NCBI GenBank assembly: GCA_021464245.1
Contig: JADCRB010000016.1
Span: forward strand, 5,573,250-5,637,249
Direction of reading: 5' to 3'
Length of the DNA: 64,000 nucleotides
From: Carallia brachiata
Lineage: Eukaryota > Streptophyta > Magnoliopsida > Malpighiales > Rhizophoraceae
Below the pieces are notes generated by a model that made no database searches, was not told the origin of the DNA, and worked only from the letters and a program-made list of their open reading frames with translations. The position numbers were made by a program, and so were the translations under genes. Below, piece by piece: positions 1 through 12,399 of the stretch (positions within the stretch are counted from its first letter, which is position 1; each line of letters starts with the position of its first letter).

Positions 1-2200
1 TTTTTTGGGATTTTGTTGGGCATGCTGTGTCTAATGGATTGATGACCCGATGTTTATATAGTAACGGAGTGTGGTTTTATATAATAAGGGAGTGCAGTTT
101 AAAGATCTAGACTAAGCTAAAGATTCTCAGATTAATTGAATGTGAGATCTCACGAATCTCATGCGGCAGCAAAAAGCTACGTGAGGAACACTTATTATCT
201 CTTCCCTAACTTAAAAACATAAATTGGGTGCCAAGACTTTTGTGAGCTGAGTGTATGCTAGGAATTGAATGTATGACAGAACAAATTTAAATGTTATAGA
301 AAAATAATATGAATAAACAAATAAATATTAAATACAATATTAAATTATTACACAAAGATAAATTGTAGAAAAATGCATAATAATAATAAGAATAATAATA
401 ATATCAATATTTATAATATTACTCAATTGCAGAGAAATAAATTAAAGGATCATATTAAAAGACTGGGTATTAATGACAATTGAACTACCTAATCTTTATA
501 TAGATTGAGTTTAAAAATTTCGGTAAAATTGTACAAGTTTGAATTTATTTAAGGCATTTTACGGGCGTTTTAGTATGAATTTTTTATTAAGAAGTTCACT
601 CTAATGGCGATTAAAAGTAACACCCAAAGCACAAACTTACAAATTTAGACATGAGCTAGAGGGGAGGGAAAGCTTCAGCAGAAGAAGCCATGCCTTGTTT
701 TCGGTGTGCTCCTCGAACTTAGCATCTCAAGCCTATTTACAAACTATCAAATGTTCTTCTGCCACCACTAGTACAAATTTTCCAATTAATGGGCTCCATT
801 TTTGACTGTCAAGGGCCGAGGCATTAGCATGAAAAGTCAAGCTAATTGTCAATCCTTCTTCCCAATTTTTTTTTTTTAAAGTAATTTACATTCTCCAAGG
901 TTAGAATGAAAATGGAGAGTATGTTCATGTAAAGGGAAAAGGAGTAGTCTCCATTGAAACACCATCGGATACGATATCTTTTATTGAAAAAATTACGTTT
1001 CCAGATAGTGGTGCCTGATAAAATGCTTGATTCTATGTGGCATCAATTTTTTAATACAAAATGAAGAAAGACAAAATAACGCTAATAGCGGGAAAAAAAT
1101 TCAGCTCTAAAAGGTATTGTAGGGAAAGAGTCGGGAAAATTTGGGGAAAATCCTCAAAATAGTGCCACAATCCTTTCTTGGTCCAAACTAAAATTGCTTC
1201 CATTCTATTGTCAAATCTCTAATCTGAAAAATTATGTGAGTTTCGTGGAACCATGTGTACTTGCATTCCTCGTTCTTTGGCTTGGACAAAAGATACAGTC
1301 AAAAGAGGTGAGTTATGTGGGTCAATTTAATTGCGAGGTCGACGACTAATATTGAAGAAAGCATAGTTAATTGAAGCAATTGACTGTGTCAAGCCTAGGA
1401 TCTGTGGATTCAGATGTAGTGCAATACTGATAAGTAGTCTATCGAATAAATTCTTCATATAGTTGAAATTGCTCAATGACAGGTTCTTTTTAGTCTTAAC
1501 CAAATTCATTGGCTGAGATGAAATCTATAGTTGTATTGGAAGTAATGAAGATGTGTTGTTACTAGATTAATAGGCCATGAATGAAATAATATAGTATATG
1601 AAAGAAATAAAAATACTTGGATGTTTGTTGTAATTTGAATGCTTAAGAAATGGAAGTAGGAGTTGTTTAAATGGATGTGATTAAAAATGGCTCGGGAAAT
1701 GCAAGTAAAAGGATTTAGTTAGATCTGAAACTTTAGTGAAGTGGCTCACATCTGAGGTGGTGGTGATTTTGCTGCCACAATATGCTCCCATATTTGGACT
1801 GAAAATAGGTGTTGGAAAATTAAACAAATTTTTATTCAATTACTACAATTTGTTAATCATGATTGTATTAAGTTAGAAGTTGATTACTGTTGAATTGATG
1901 TTGATCTCTTTGTTTGCTAGTAAATAAGTTGTAACACTAAAAGTGAAGGAAAATGACTTGAAGTTAATGTAAAGAACATGAATCAAGCATAGAGCAGGAG
2001 AAAATAAGCTCCTCTCCCTAGAATTTCCCTATTGCTGAAGCAGTCAAGCAAACACAAAACTGCGGCTAGTATGAGTAAAAGCTATCTTATTCTTACCTAA
2101 ATTACAAAGAAAAACACAAGTTTATTTATTTATTTTTCAATGGAGAGGTTTAATTCCAAAAGATTAGAAGGAAATAATATTAACTGAAACATATTGAAGA
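1..2200. other. Non-coding AT-rich flank
   Basis: I see no convincing gene, only short chance reading frames. An imperfect (AAT)n microsatellite lies around 378-420. A single diverged copy of the repeat unit found at 2201-2348 (an AAAATGACTTGAAGTTAATG-like word) occurs near 1950-1980. Confidence 0.6.
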
Positions 2201-2348
2201 AAAATGACTTGAAGTAATGTGAAGAATATGTGAAGTTGTCTAACAGTGAAAGTCAAGGAAATGACTTGAAGTTAATGTGAAGAACATGTGAAGTCATCTA
2301 ACAGTGGAAGTCAAGGAAAATGACTTGAAGTTAATGTGAAGAACATGG
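2201..2348 (+). repeat. 57-59 bp tandem repeat, about 2.5 copies
   Basis: The word ATGACTTGAAG recurs at about 2204, 2261 and 2320, followed each time by a GTTAATGTGAAGAACATG-like stretch and a TCTAACAGTG-like stretch. The spacing is 57 then 59 bp. It ends just upstream of the FAR1-like pseudogene, and its promoter-proximal position may be incidental. Confidence 0.8.
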
Positions 2349-2399
2349 ATTTTATTTAGTGGCATGTTCATGGCAGGTTTGAAGGTGTTCATCTCGCGA

Positions 2400-5378
2400 A
2401 GTGGCTGAGGTTTTTGATGTAGTTAGAGGCAGAGAAGCCGAAGTTGGAATTGATGGTTTGAGGAGGCAAAAAGGAACCGGTGAAAGTAGAGTGGTCCCAG
2501 AACAGATTGATGAGGGGAAACCTACAGTTGGAATGCTATTTAAGGAGCTTGAAGAAGTGTATGAATTTTACAAGACATAAGCAAAATCAAAAGGATTTGA
2601 ATTATGAGGCGCGAGTTAAAGAAGGATGCACTAACAAGGGAGTATAGGTGGATAACAATTACTTGTACTAAAAATCGAGAGCACAAGGCTAAGGGGGGGG
2701 GGGGAATTTGTTGTCACAATATTCGAGAGCTAGAACTGGTTGCAAAGCACGTGTTTGTTGTGCAAAGAAAGAATAATTGTGAATTATAACAAAAGTCCAG
2801 CTTAAGCACAACCATAAGGTGAGTCCTTCTCTATCTCGATATATTAGGCAACATCGTCAAGTTAACCTCCATTATAAGAGACAGTTAGAAGTTAATGATA
2901 TGGTTGGTTTACGACTATGTGAAAATGTAAAAGCTGTTGTGTATTAAGCAGGAGGACACGAAGAATTGTGTTGTCTAAGTGTTGATCTTATCAGCCATAT
3001 CAATAAAGTAGGAAAGTTGTAGTTAAATGGAGAGGATGCTGAGGTAATTAGCCAATTGTTTGGGAAGCTGCAGACTGAAAATAGAAATTTTGTGTTCGTG
3101 ATTAAGCCTGACAAAGAACGCATGTTAAAACACGTCTTTTGGGCCGATGGAAGATGTAGGGCAGCTTATGAAGAGTTTGTGATGCAATCAGATTTGATAT
3201 GACCTACTTAGTAAACAAGTATGAAATGCCTTTTGGGACATTTGTTGTAGTTAATCACCATGGTTAGTCCATTTTCCTGGGATGTGCTTTAATTAATAAT
3301 GAGAAGGCGAAGACATATAAGTGGCTTTTCGAGACATGGTTGAGTTGTATGGATGGCAACCACCCTAATGCAATAATCGTAGATCAATGTGCAGCCATTG
3401 GGGATGTCATAAAAACAATTTTTCCTAATACTAGACATAAGTTGTGCTTGTGGCACATCTTATGTAAGCTTCTAATGAAGTGTCTGGAAACTCTGAGTAT
3501 AAAGATTTGTAAGAGGCATTTATGGATGCAGTATATGATCCTCTATCTGTCGATGAATTTGAGTATGAGTTCTAGTTAGAGGCAAATGAATGGCTAGGAA
3601 GTCTCTTTGAAATTAAGCAGTGGTGGGTTCCAGTATATGCAAAATCCTTTTTTTAGGTGGACATGTCCTCAGCTTAAAGGAGTGAGAGCATGCATTCTTT
3701 TTTTGATAGTCATGTGCACTCAAGGACATCACTTAGCCAGTTCGTTAATCAATACAATCTAGCGGTTACTGATAAGGTAGAGAAAGAAAGGCAAGAAAAT
3801 TTTTTACATTAAATTTGCAATGCCTTGTGTGACTCGATTCAAATTTGAGGTATAGTTTCGTAATGCTTACACAAATAATATTTTCAAGCTTGTTTAAAAA
3901 GAGATCACAAATGTCATGTATTGTGACCTTAAAGTCGTAGCCGAGGAGGGGAGCAAAAAATTGTTTGATATTTTAGAGATGAAACAAAGTGAGAAGAATA
4001 GGTGGGTGACATATAATGTTAGTTTTGATAAAGATAATCAGATTTTTAGTTGCATTTGTAAATTGTTTGAGTTCAAAGGCATTCTATGTGCACCTATGTT
4101 CAAGGTACTTGTTAGTAGTGATGTTAGTGTGATACCTGAGACATATATATTGAGCCGATGGAGGGAGGATATCCCATGATGTCATAGCACGAAGAAGATC
4201 AATGAGAGTAATATAACACTTGCTTCTCGACGCACTAAGGAGTTGGAGGTTGCATTATTCCTCAATTAAGAAGGCCGTCAAGCATGAAAGTAAGTTTCAA
4301 CATTTGTTTACCGTCCTAAATGAGCATAATCATCTTCTAGAGAATTGGAAAGGGTGGTCCAACAACAGAAGGACAACATGCTGGGCTTAATACCATTGCT
4401 GATGCTAGGCATTATGAGACAGGCAATCATGGCCCAAATATTAGTACAAAGATCCAGCATTTGTACGAAGAAGGGGGAGGCTAAGAAGCAGAGGAAGTTT
4501 GTCTGTAATAGAGATGTGAGAACACGTAGGAAAGCGTTCATAGGAGGGAGGCGCCTTTGAGGAGACTGGCGACTTTGCACCCTATCAGTGGATCTTCGGC
4601 CACAGATTTACTACAATAGGTAAGTCTTCTATTGAAGTGTTATGGCTGTTTTTATGAGGCATAGGCTTAACAATGTTTGAGTTGTTTGTAAGAGGCCTCG
4701 ACTTATCAATATTCCTCTTTAAACTTCACATAATGAACTGGATCCATCATAAAAGGGCTTTACAGTTTTTGTGATACATATCCAGACACTTGCGTATATA
4801 TGTCAAGCTACAAATAGTCTTTGTAATCCATTGTTCTGGCAAAATGAAAACAACTTTTATGAGCCCTATGTTGTTGTTTGTAGGCAAATGAAGGAAGGCT
4901 TGACTAGCCAGGGTCACCTTCTTTCTAGTCATGGGCTGTAAATAGTTCAATAAATGCTTTACATAGTGGAGAGGTATGTATTTAGACTATAAGATTATGA
5001 TTGCATATAGAATGGACTTGTTTAAGCAATTTAACAATTGGTTCAAAATTAGGCATGACTTAGCATAAGTTGGCTAATTCAGTGTTCACAAGTGGTGTTA
5101 CAGGTTGCAGATGAAGCTGGCATATCAGCTCATTTGCTGTCAAGAAACTATGTTAAATCTAGCCATTATGGTCTTGCAAATAACATCCCCCCTAACATAC
5201 CTTGGAGTGTTGGTGGCACCTACTTGCACTATCCTCAAATGGTATGTTAATTGGACAGTACTCATTCAAAAAATTTGAAGACATATAACAATAAAAATCG
5301 TTGTTGACAATACTTATGATGTCTTTGTTTTTTTGGCAGCCACTTCATAGTTGGCAAGTTGGATGGCACCCCATATAA
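2400..5378 (+). pseudogene. FAR1/FHY3-related (MULE transposase-derived) protein, decayed
   Basis: FAR1-related proteins are plant transcription regulators domesticated from Mutator-like transposases. The pieces appear in family order but in several frames. An N-terminal FAR1 DNA-binding segment (GMLFKELEEVYEFYKT, about 2526-2575) comes first, then the linker before the transposase (LEVNDM-like, 2886 onward). The MULE transposase core follows (FWADGRCRAAYEEF about 3138-3180; DQCAAIGDVIKTIFPNTRHK 3370-3432; LCLWHI). A SWIM-type zinc finger comes next (CICKLFEFKGILC, about 4051-4092), where the final histidine appears replaced, and then the YILSRWREDIP signature at 4146-4177. Downstream lie an exon ending at a GTAAGT donor (about 4619), an exon 5104-5241 with clean TACAG/GTATGT borders, and a last exon from 5340 ending at a TAA at 5376-5378. 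Frameshifts and stops, including a TAA at about 2578 and a 12-G run at 2693-2704, make it non-functional. It could be a real FAR1 gene or a MULE relic; no TIRs were found. Confidence 0.85.
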
Positions 5379-7000
5379 CTGAGTGCCATGTCCATGAAGT
5401 AGTGATTTTGATTTTGTTTTAGTGGCAGTAATGCTATTTTATGCATCGTTTTGGAAAGCATTGAGCATATTCTGCCCATGTTAAAATTTAAGAAGTTTTT
5501 AATAGTTATTGTATAATACTTGTAGGACCTTGTCAATGTTGGGCATTTGCCAAAACAAATCAAACTCTGGGCTGTAATATTATAACTATGCAATAGCATT
5601 CACCAATAATAGAACAAAACCCCCAAAGGAAGCTCACGAACATTGCCATTTACTCTATTGCAAACCCATAAAAATTGATTTGGCATACGAATATTAAGTT
5701 TCCTACTCTATATCATGAATACAATATAGCTATTTACTTTCTAAACAAGTCATATTATTGTTGCAATGACAAAATTTGAAGTAAATTGTATGTGAAATAT
5801 TATGTTGATTGTTTGCACCAAAAAAAAAAAAACTATGTTCATTATTGCAGTATTTAATTTTATTGTTGCATTAAAATTATATTTTATCTCCACTAAAAAT
5901 GACCTTTGCTCCCACAGAAGAATTACTTTTATTCCCACTAAAAAATAAATTTATTTTTATGTATTTTAAAATTATGGACTAAAAGAGATAATTCTTATTC
6001 CTTGGAAAAAATATAAGGCATATGCATTTTATAACTTCCAGTTTTTAGTTATCTTATATACATTAAAAAAAAAAAACAGAATAAATTTGATTGCAATTAT
6101 GCTAAGCTCTGTGTTTCGAAAAAACAAGCACATTAAAAAAAGCATATGATTGCAAAAAAATGCGGTTGATTGCAATTTGTTAGCTCTGTGTTTCATTATT
6201 TCCTAACTGGCTAAGAGATTACAAAGGTCATTAGGAAGGCCTTGGTCCTTGGTTAATGTCATTCAGTTCCCCAGATGCATTATACACGTAGAACTTTGTA
6301 AATATATAGAAATAAAAAAATATTTAAGGCCTACAGGTTGAGAGAGTTTATGATGCGGAAACTTATGGGCCATGATCTTTCAGCCTGCGAATGTACAATC
6401 TTTAAGGGTTGCAAGGGATTTGGGAAGCAAGGCTATTAATTTCTTTCCATTACCACATGAATATTCATTTTTGTGAGGAAATAAATGTTTTGGGGGAAAA
6501 CAAATGTAGTGCTTGTTTAGAATGGCGTAGGTTCTTGGTATGATGTTTGTAAAATTTGAGATAGCAAACATATTTTGTCTCCTTATGAACTTTGAGTTAG
6601 TTCCAATTTGAGTTACATTGAATATAACATAAAGAGGGTCATGAAGTTTATACATAACAAGGTTGATTAAACCATCTCTTTTGTTTTAGTACAAGGACAA
6701 AAGAATTATGGGTTCATATTCAGCTACTTATAACAGAGTCCAATATCCTAAAGCAAAATAAATAGGCCACTAAAAGCTTGGCCTTAATGGTAGATAACAA
6801 CAAAATAACAAACTCAATGCATGGAGGCTTGAGGCTACCGTTCATCCACAACACCAATAGCAACATGCTCACTTACGTACTGCCCTAAAAGACTTCCATA
6901 TGTAATGGAATCTGTATAGAAAAATCCAAACAAAAATTATTGTCTTCATGCTTTGAAGACTACTTGAGTCATATGAAATTATGATTAGCTCCACATGATC
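5379..7000. other. Non-coding stretch
   Basis: AT-rich sequence with several A-runs. I recognise no gene, RNA or element termini here; the minus-strand reading frames are short and low-complexity. Confidence 0.5.
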
Positions 7001-7009
7001 AGGAAATTG

Positions 7010-7585
7010 CTTGCCTTTCTACTTTCTGATCTTTGCCATCTTGGGGTCGTGAAAACGGGGACGCAGAGGGTCAATTTTCTTCAACATGTGCAATACGCCA
7101 GGCACAGGTTCATGCATCTTATTCAGCTAGCGGCAAACTCTCTTTTTGCTCCAGTCCATGACCATGCCTTCCAGCACAATCTCAAATTCACGCTTAAAAA
7201 TGAGTGAATTGTCAGCTATGATGTGAAAGACGTCCATTATGTCAGTGCAGCAAACATCTTTTTTTCCCTTGGGGTCCATCACAGAGACTTCTTCCTTGGT
7301 TGAAAAAACACATGGAAGTATAACAAGCTTCACAGTCATTATCATTTACTAAACCGTTGTTGGGAAATAATGTTAGAGAGTTATTGCACTTACGACGCAG
7401 ACATTGAAACGTAGCAAAACAATTGTGATGGAATTTAATATGGAACAAATACTAATATGTACTAAAAGGGAATAATAAATGATACAACCTGCTTCGGTTT
7501 CCCTGGTGGGGATGTTATGCTTTGCAGACGATGGCATTGAATGGTCTAACTCCAATTTCAGTAGGTGGCCGTTAGTGTTTTCCAC
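7010..7585 (-). CDS. Unrecognised small two-exon gene candidate (possibly a fragment)
   Basis: I do not recognise this protein. A first exon starts at the ATG at 7583-7585 and reads MENTNGHLLKLELDHSMPSS and onward to about 7491, where a CAG|GT donor-like site occurs. A second open stretch (about 7345 down to 7130) follows a GGTTTAG acceptor and includes DIMDVFHIIADNSLIFKREF and IVLEGMVMDWSKKRVCR. It continues past one in-frame stop into LNKMHEPVPGVLHMLKKIDP and ends near 7010. The first exon has a diverged second copy at 8240-8360 in which the skeleton MEN..G..LKLE..H.MPS..KH.I is kept. Conservation of that skeleton is the main reason to think it is or was coding. Expression and function are unknown. 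Confidence 0.3.
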
Positions 7586-8720
7586 AGTTGAATGTATTTA
7601 AGCTCAAGTGTAAATTATGCAAGGGGAGACCAAGTGAGCGGTGGCTTTTTATAGAGTAGACATTTGGCTTTAATTATTCACCTAACCATGATTAGTTGAG
7701 AGAATGCCTAAACTGAGATTGGGATAAGTGAAATAGTAACCATGGTCATAATTCTTATCAATTTGCTTTATTGGGTCACAAGGAGGGAGACCTTATTTTG
7801 GCGCCACTATTCGTCCCATAATGCTTTGCAAGCCATTATTGCAAACATTTATTGTTCTTGATATTAACACTCAACCATTGTGAAACCTGTGGTTTTTAGA
7901 GTGGTACGATAATTGTTACATTGGAGGTTCGGTTCGGTTTTTTGGTTGCTGGTTGGGACATTTGTATTTTGTAATGAGCGTATTTGCCAGCATTTACTGT
8001 GCAATAAGAGATTTATATATTGTGACAAAAGCATAAAATGTTAATTGTACTTTATTTTGTCAACTTCAAAGTGCCTAGTTGCAAACCAAATGCCTCCACT
8101 TCCATCCTAATCTGTGTCAGGCTTACTATAGTAAAACTAAAAATAAATACTATTACTTTAAATTTAAGTAATATAATAATGTCACAACTAATATAAAAGA
8201 CAATAACTTTTTTCCTACATATTTGGGTTATCACAATTTTTTGTTGATGATTGTAGCCGTGGTCATTCTCAATTCTTTGAATCTTATGCTTCTTAGCTGA
8301 TGGCATTGCATGGCCTGACTCCAATTTCAGTCCCTTGCCTTCAATGTTTTCCATAGATGATTGCAATTAACTTCAAATGTCAAATGTGTTGGTGTGGTGA
8401 AAAGATCTGTAGCCTATTTATAGTGAAATTATCTAAAATTACTGTTATACATTTTTAGGTACCCTAACCATGATTAGTTATAGATGAAAAAAACTGAAGT
8501 AGGGATAAGTAAGTAATTATTAACCATGCTCAAAGTACTACAAGCCTTTAATACTTTCGGTGATAGGGCGGGAGGATATTCTAGGTGGTGCCAAATTGGA
8601 AGGCATATGGGTTTGCAGGCCATTGTTGCAAGCATTTATTGTTCTTTGCATTTACACTCAACCATTGTGGACTCTGTCAATTGTAAAGTGGTATCATAGC
8701 TACTATACTTAGGACGATCA
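7480..8720. repeat. Direct duplication, two diverged copies about 750 bp apart
   Basis: Copy 1 (about 7480-7960) and copy 2 (about 8240-8720) share, in the same order, the small minus-strand reading-frame start, the word CCTAACCATGATTAGTT (7681 and 8462), a GGGATAAGT...TTAACCATG-like stretch, and AACATTTATTGTTCTT followed by CACTCAACCATTGTG (7851 and 8630). The copies are clearly diverged, so the duplication is old. It may be a tandem gene duplication or part of an unrecognised element. Confidence 0.7.
8052..8366 (-). pseudogene. Second copy of the small MENxxG-type reading frame
   Basis: Reads MQSSMENIEGKGLKLESGHA and onward from the ATG at 8364-8366. The region aligned with the 7491-7585 copy retains a lysine/leucine-rich core and a KKHKI motif. 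The frame then runs on into hydrophobic, low-complexity sequence that looks like intron. No matching second exon was seen. Function unknown; probably a truncated duplicate. Confidence 0.35.
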
Positions 8721-8902
8721 TTAGGGAAGAACTAGCTCCCTTAAAGGAAAGTAAGCAGTTCGGTTGGGTTTAGTTTGTGATGGTTATGTGGTTGATGGGT
8801 TTAGTTCGCATCCAGGCACATATGTTATGCGACAAGATATTTAAATCCATTTGTAAAAAAAGTTTGTAATTTTCAAAAAAAAATAATTGTTGCAAGTTAA
8901 TC

Positions 8903-9387
8903 TAGGGGTGTTTATGGTTTAGTTAATTGAACTAAACCTCTATAATTGTTTTGGAAGTGAAATTTTCAATCATGCAAAATTGAAAACTATTCTCCAAATA
9001 GAAATTCGGTTAATGAAAATTTTGTTTCAGTTTCGGTTAACACTTCGGTTAATTGATTTTAATAAAAAAATATAAAATTATAATAAAAAAGTAAAACAAA
9101 TATTTTTGATATTGTAACTATCATTACATATAAAAAAATAATTATTTAACATTTCATAATATTTTTATAGCATTTATTTTTAAGTAATTGTTGTTGTAGG
9201 AATATATATATATATATCGATTAACTATAATTTTTTAAAATTAGAAAATGAAACTGAACTAAAATTTTAGTTTTTGTTCAGTTTAATTAACTCACTAAAA
9301 AATTAGTTCGGTTAATTGAAAATTCGGATTAGTTTGATTGGGTTTTCTCTATTAATTGAAATTTTCAATGATACTTGCACACCCCTA
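8903..9387. mobile_element. Probable non-autonomous hAT-type MITE (~485 bp)
   Basis: The ends are inverted: TAGGGGTGT at 8903-8911 and ACACCCCTA at 9379-9387. The interior is AT-rich, has GTTTAGTTAATTGAACTAAAC-like palindromic words and repeated TTCGGTTAATTG words, and has no coding capacity. The short TAGGGGTG-type terminus and small size fit plant hAT-like MITEs. A clean 8-bp target duplication is not visible (TTAATC on the left, AATCAT on the right), so the family call is inference. Confidence 0.6.
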
Positions 9388-9544
9388 ATCATATCTGTAT
9401 AGTTTCCAGAGTCCTATTTCATAGACACAACATATGGACAACAACAAATTGGTGACTTAGGCCCACTATTTACATGTTATCTATTAATTATACTACACCC
9501 ACCATTAAATCAATCGTCTAAATTAAACAAGGAAAAAAGTTAAT

Positions 9545-12330
9545 GGTTAGAGGAAAAGTTTTCGGCAGAATTTTCAGAATGCAACTAGCTAGAAATTAGT
9601 TGTAATTATATGGATTCATTGCGCAACAAGCAAATAGTGATTTGTTTCCTTCTTTTGATTGCATTTGTAATGAATAAAATTGCAAAAGAATTCAATATGG
9701 TGCATTACAAAAATTTTTCTAGCAAATTTCTTCTAGCCATATAATAGACACATTAAAACAATGTGCCCCTCTCCTAATTATGTGTCAACATTTTTTTATA
9801 TACCTAATTTTTTCCTAGTTGCAAAACTTATGACTTCGTTTGCTTCAATCACGCTATGAACACTTCCACTATATCAGTGTGCATATAAAGGATGTGAATT
9901 AATTCCATTCTAAAATGTTTGCTTAATTTGAAGTTATTTATTCTCTATTTTTCTTTTTTGGTCTTGGAATTTAAGTAACTAACACTACATGGCCACAAAC
10001 AATTAGTATTTCTACTTCAATTGTTAAGCACTCAAAGTAAATCATATTTTAAACTTATTTTCCAATTTGTGGTCGAGTACTTGTCAGTAAGATCAATGCA
10101 GACACTATTTTCGTCATGCAATTAAATAAACTCATCTTGCTACCTCACACATTACAAGTGAAACAAAAATAAAAATTACTTTGTTCTCTGTTGCATAATG
10201 AATACAAATAATTACAGTAAGTTTGAAATTCATTGCAACAAAGAAATTTCTCCGCGAACTTTTTTCTGCAACATTGACTTCTTTCCAAATTTGTAATGAA
10301 GTAATATGTCGAAATAATCATTACATACCATCATTTTAACATTTTTTTTTGAGAAAATCATATTAATATTTTGTTTGACTAGTGTACATTTCAGATTTTA
10401 TTGTAGTCGTTGCACCACCATTTGAACCCAAGTTGATAAGGAAAGCCTTATAGGTGGGATAACAGTTGGAAAATGCATAAGTCTTTTAATCAATTTGCAA
10501 GGATTGGGTTTCCTTCTACAACGGCCCAATGATCGTTCACATAATATTCATGCAGCCCAGACAATCAGTTGTGCTTTACTTAACGTCCTATTTGTAATGA
10601 AACTACTTGGGACAATTATGTAATCGTCTTAAGTACAATTGGAATTACAAATGGAAAAATATCACTAATTTTTTGCTGTTCCATGAAACCTTATATTTAG
10701 AATACATTCTATGGTAGTTTCAATCCAGAATTTCTTCCATAATTTCTTCTGCACACTGTCATTTTGGACATGAACTTGTTTCTGTAATGTGATCCCCATT
10801 TCTTTTCCATAACCTTTAGGAAAACAAGTCGTCCGGAAGTTAAATTGCCAGAAGAATTCCTGGAAGGCAACCATTAAAGAAGCTTTTACAATTTTACAAA
10901 TTTATTGTGCAACAAAAATAGTGATACTTTTATGTGTTTTTCAATTGCTCTTGTAATGTATACAGTTGCATGATAAATTCACATTATTGCAATCAAAAAT
11001 TTTTTTTGCCCTGTTTGTCCACACAGATAATAGTACCCCATTCAATCAGTTCATATAGGATAAAAGATAATGGTCAAAAGAAAAGTTCGTAGAATACGAT
11101 GCGGATCACAAATAGCCAAAAATTGTATGCAATGATAGGGATTTAGTAAGCAACGAACAAGTTGGAAATTTTGCAATTTGTTCCTTCTTTTGATTGTAGT
11201 TGTAATACACTATTTTTCGTGGCATTTGTAATTCGTACGGTTGCATAACGAGTGGACACAATTGTAATTTGGAAATTCTTCCTAACACTTAACTTTGCTT
11301 GGTCAGAAGGAATTTATCAGAAAATTTTCCATAATGCAACTTATGGAATTTATTATGCAACTATTTTAATTATAAGTGCAAGCAAAATAAGCAAAAAAAT
11401 CACTGTGTTTCTGTTGCATAATGAATCCATCTATTTGCAAACAATTTTCAGTTGGTTTCATTTTAAAAATTCTTCTGCACACATCTTATGGCTACAATCC
11501 TTTTTCTTTGTTTTAAGTACTATGGTAAAATATGCAAACTTCATTTTTTAGACACTTGCACAATTTGAAAATGTTGCAATAAAATAACCTGAGACCTCCC
11601 CGAATTAGACGAGAAACCCAAAATAACGAGACCCGAAGTACCCTAAAACTGACATACTGAAGACCCGATGCACTGGACACCCGATGATAATGAAACACTA
11701 TGAACCCAAGACCCAAATGACCCCTAAACCCAAAGAACCTGAAACCTGAATAACCCAAACTAAAACTGACCTAACATGACCGTTTGCTACCTCCAGTCAA
11801 AACCTTTCATTTGATACCCCATTATGAAGATATTGGAACGTGTATGCAATATGCAACATTGCAAATGCAATGGATAATATTAGCTATGTAAATGTTCGCT
11901 TTGATTCTTTACATTGGATAATATGTATTATAAGTGCAACAAACATAGTTAATTATGGCAATAAAATTGCTATGATTCTTGTGAATAATTACCCATTAAT
12001 CAAATAGAAATTGACCGAATAGTGAAACATGATTTTTTTTTTAATGCACAACAGTAAGTTTGGGCCTCGTTGATGGGTTCATATTTTATGTTGATAATTA
12101 ACTAGGATACTGTTACATGGCCAGAGAAAATTTCCTAGAGAAGTTTTTGGATTGCAATTCACTAGATTCATTGTGCAACTGTCTTGATTACAGGTATAAT
12201 CAAAAGAAGGAAAAAAAATTACTATTGTTTCTTTACATAATGAATCCAGTTGGTTGCAAACGAAATCTAATTGCTTGTAAATTGGAAATTCTTCCGAACA
12301 ATTTTCCTCCAAATATACAACTTTTCCCAA
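9545..12330. repeat. Cluster of degenerate ~200-bp repeats in both orientations
   Basis: One unit at about 9545-9740 (+) contains TTTCCTTCTTTTGATT followed by TGTAAT. Same-strand relatives lie at about 10800-11000 and 11060-11290 (TTCCTTCTTTTGATTGTAGT at about 11181). An inverted copy lies at about 12105-12320, whose reverse complement matches the 9545 unit along most of its length. The outermost pair forms an inverted repeat of roughly 190 bp with about 2.4 kb between. The reading frames inside (for example 12117-12395) have no recognisable domain and I do not call them genes. Confidence 0.65.
11580..11775. repeat. Degenerate ACCCGAA/AACCC-type simple repeat
   Basis: Irregular tandem words (GACCC, AACCC, CCCGA, CCCAA) fill the stretch. 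On the reverse strand this gives a repetitive glycine/phenylalanine-rich chance frame. A reverse-strand counterpart (TTCGGG/GGGTT words) occurs near 13690-13870. Confidence 0.6.
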
Positions 12331-12399
12331 TTAATTACATGGTAATGAGGTTCAGTCAAATCTTTTTCCGTAAGCTTGGAATTTTTTTTTTATAGAACA

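Noticed and set aside
2693..2704. Run of 12 G as a G-quadruplex or regulatory signal
   Set aside because: A single homopolymer in a decayed coding region is better explained by slippage.
5750..5938. AT-rich minus-strand frame of 62 codons
   Set aside because: Composition-driven Ile/Phe/Asn-rich translation with no homologous copy, domain or splice context.
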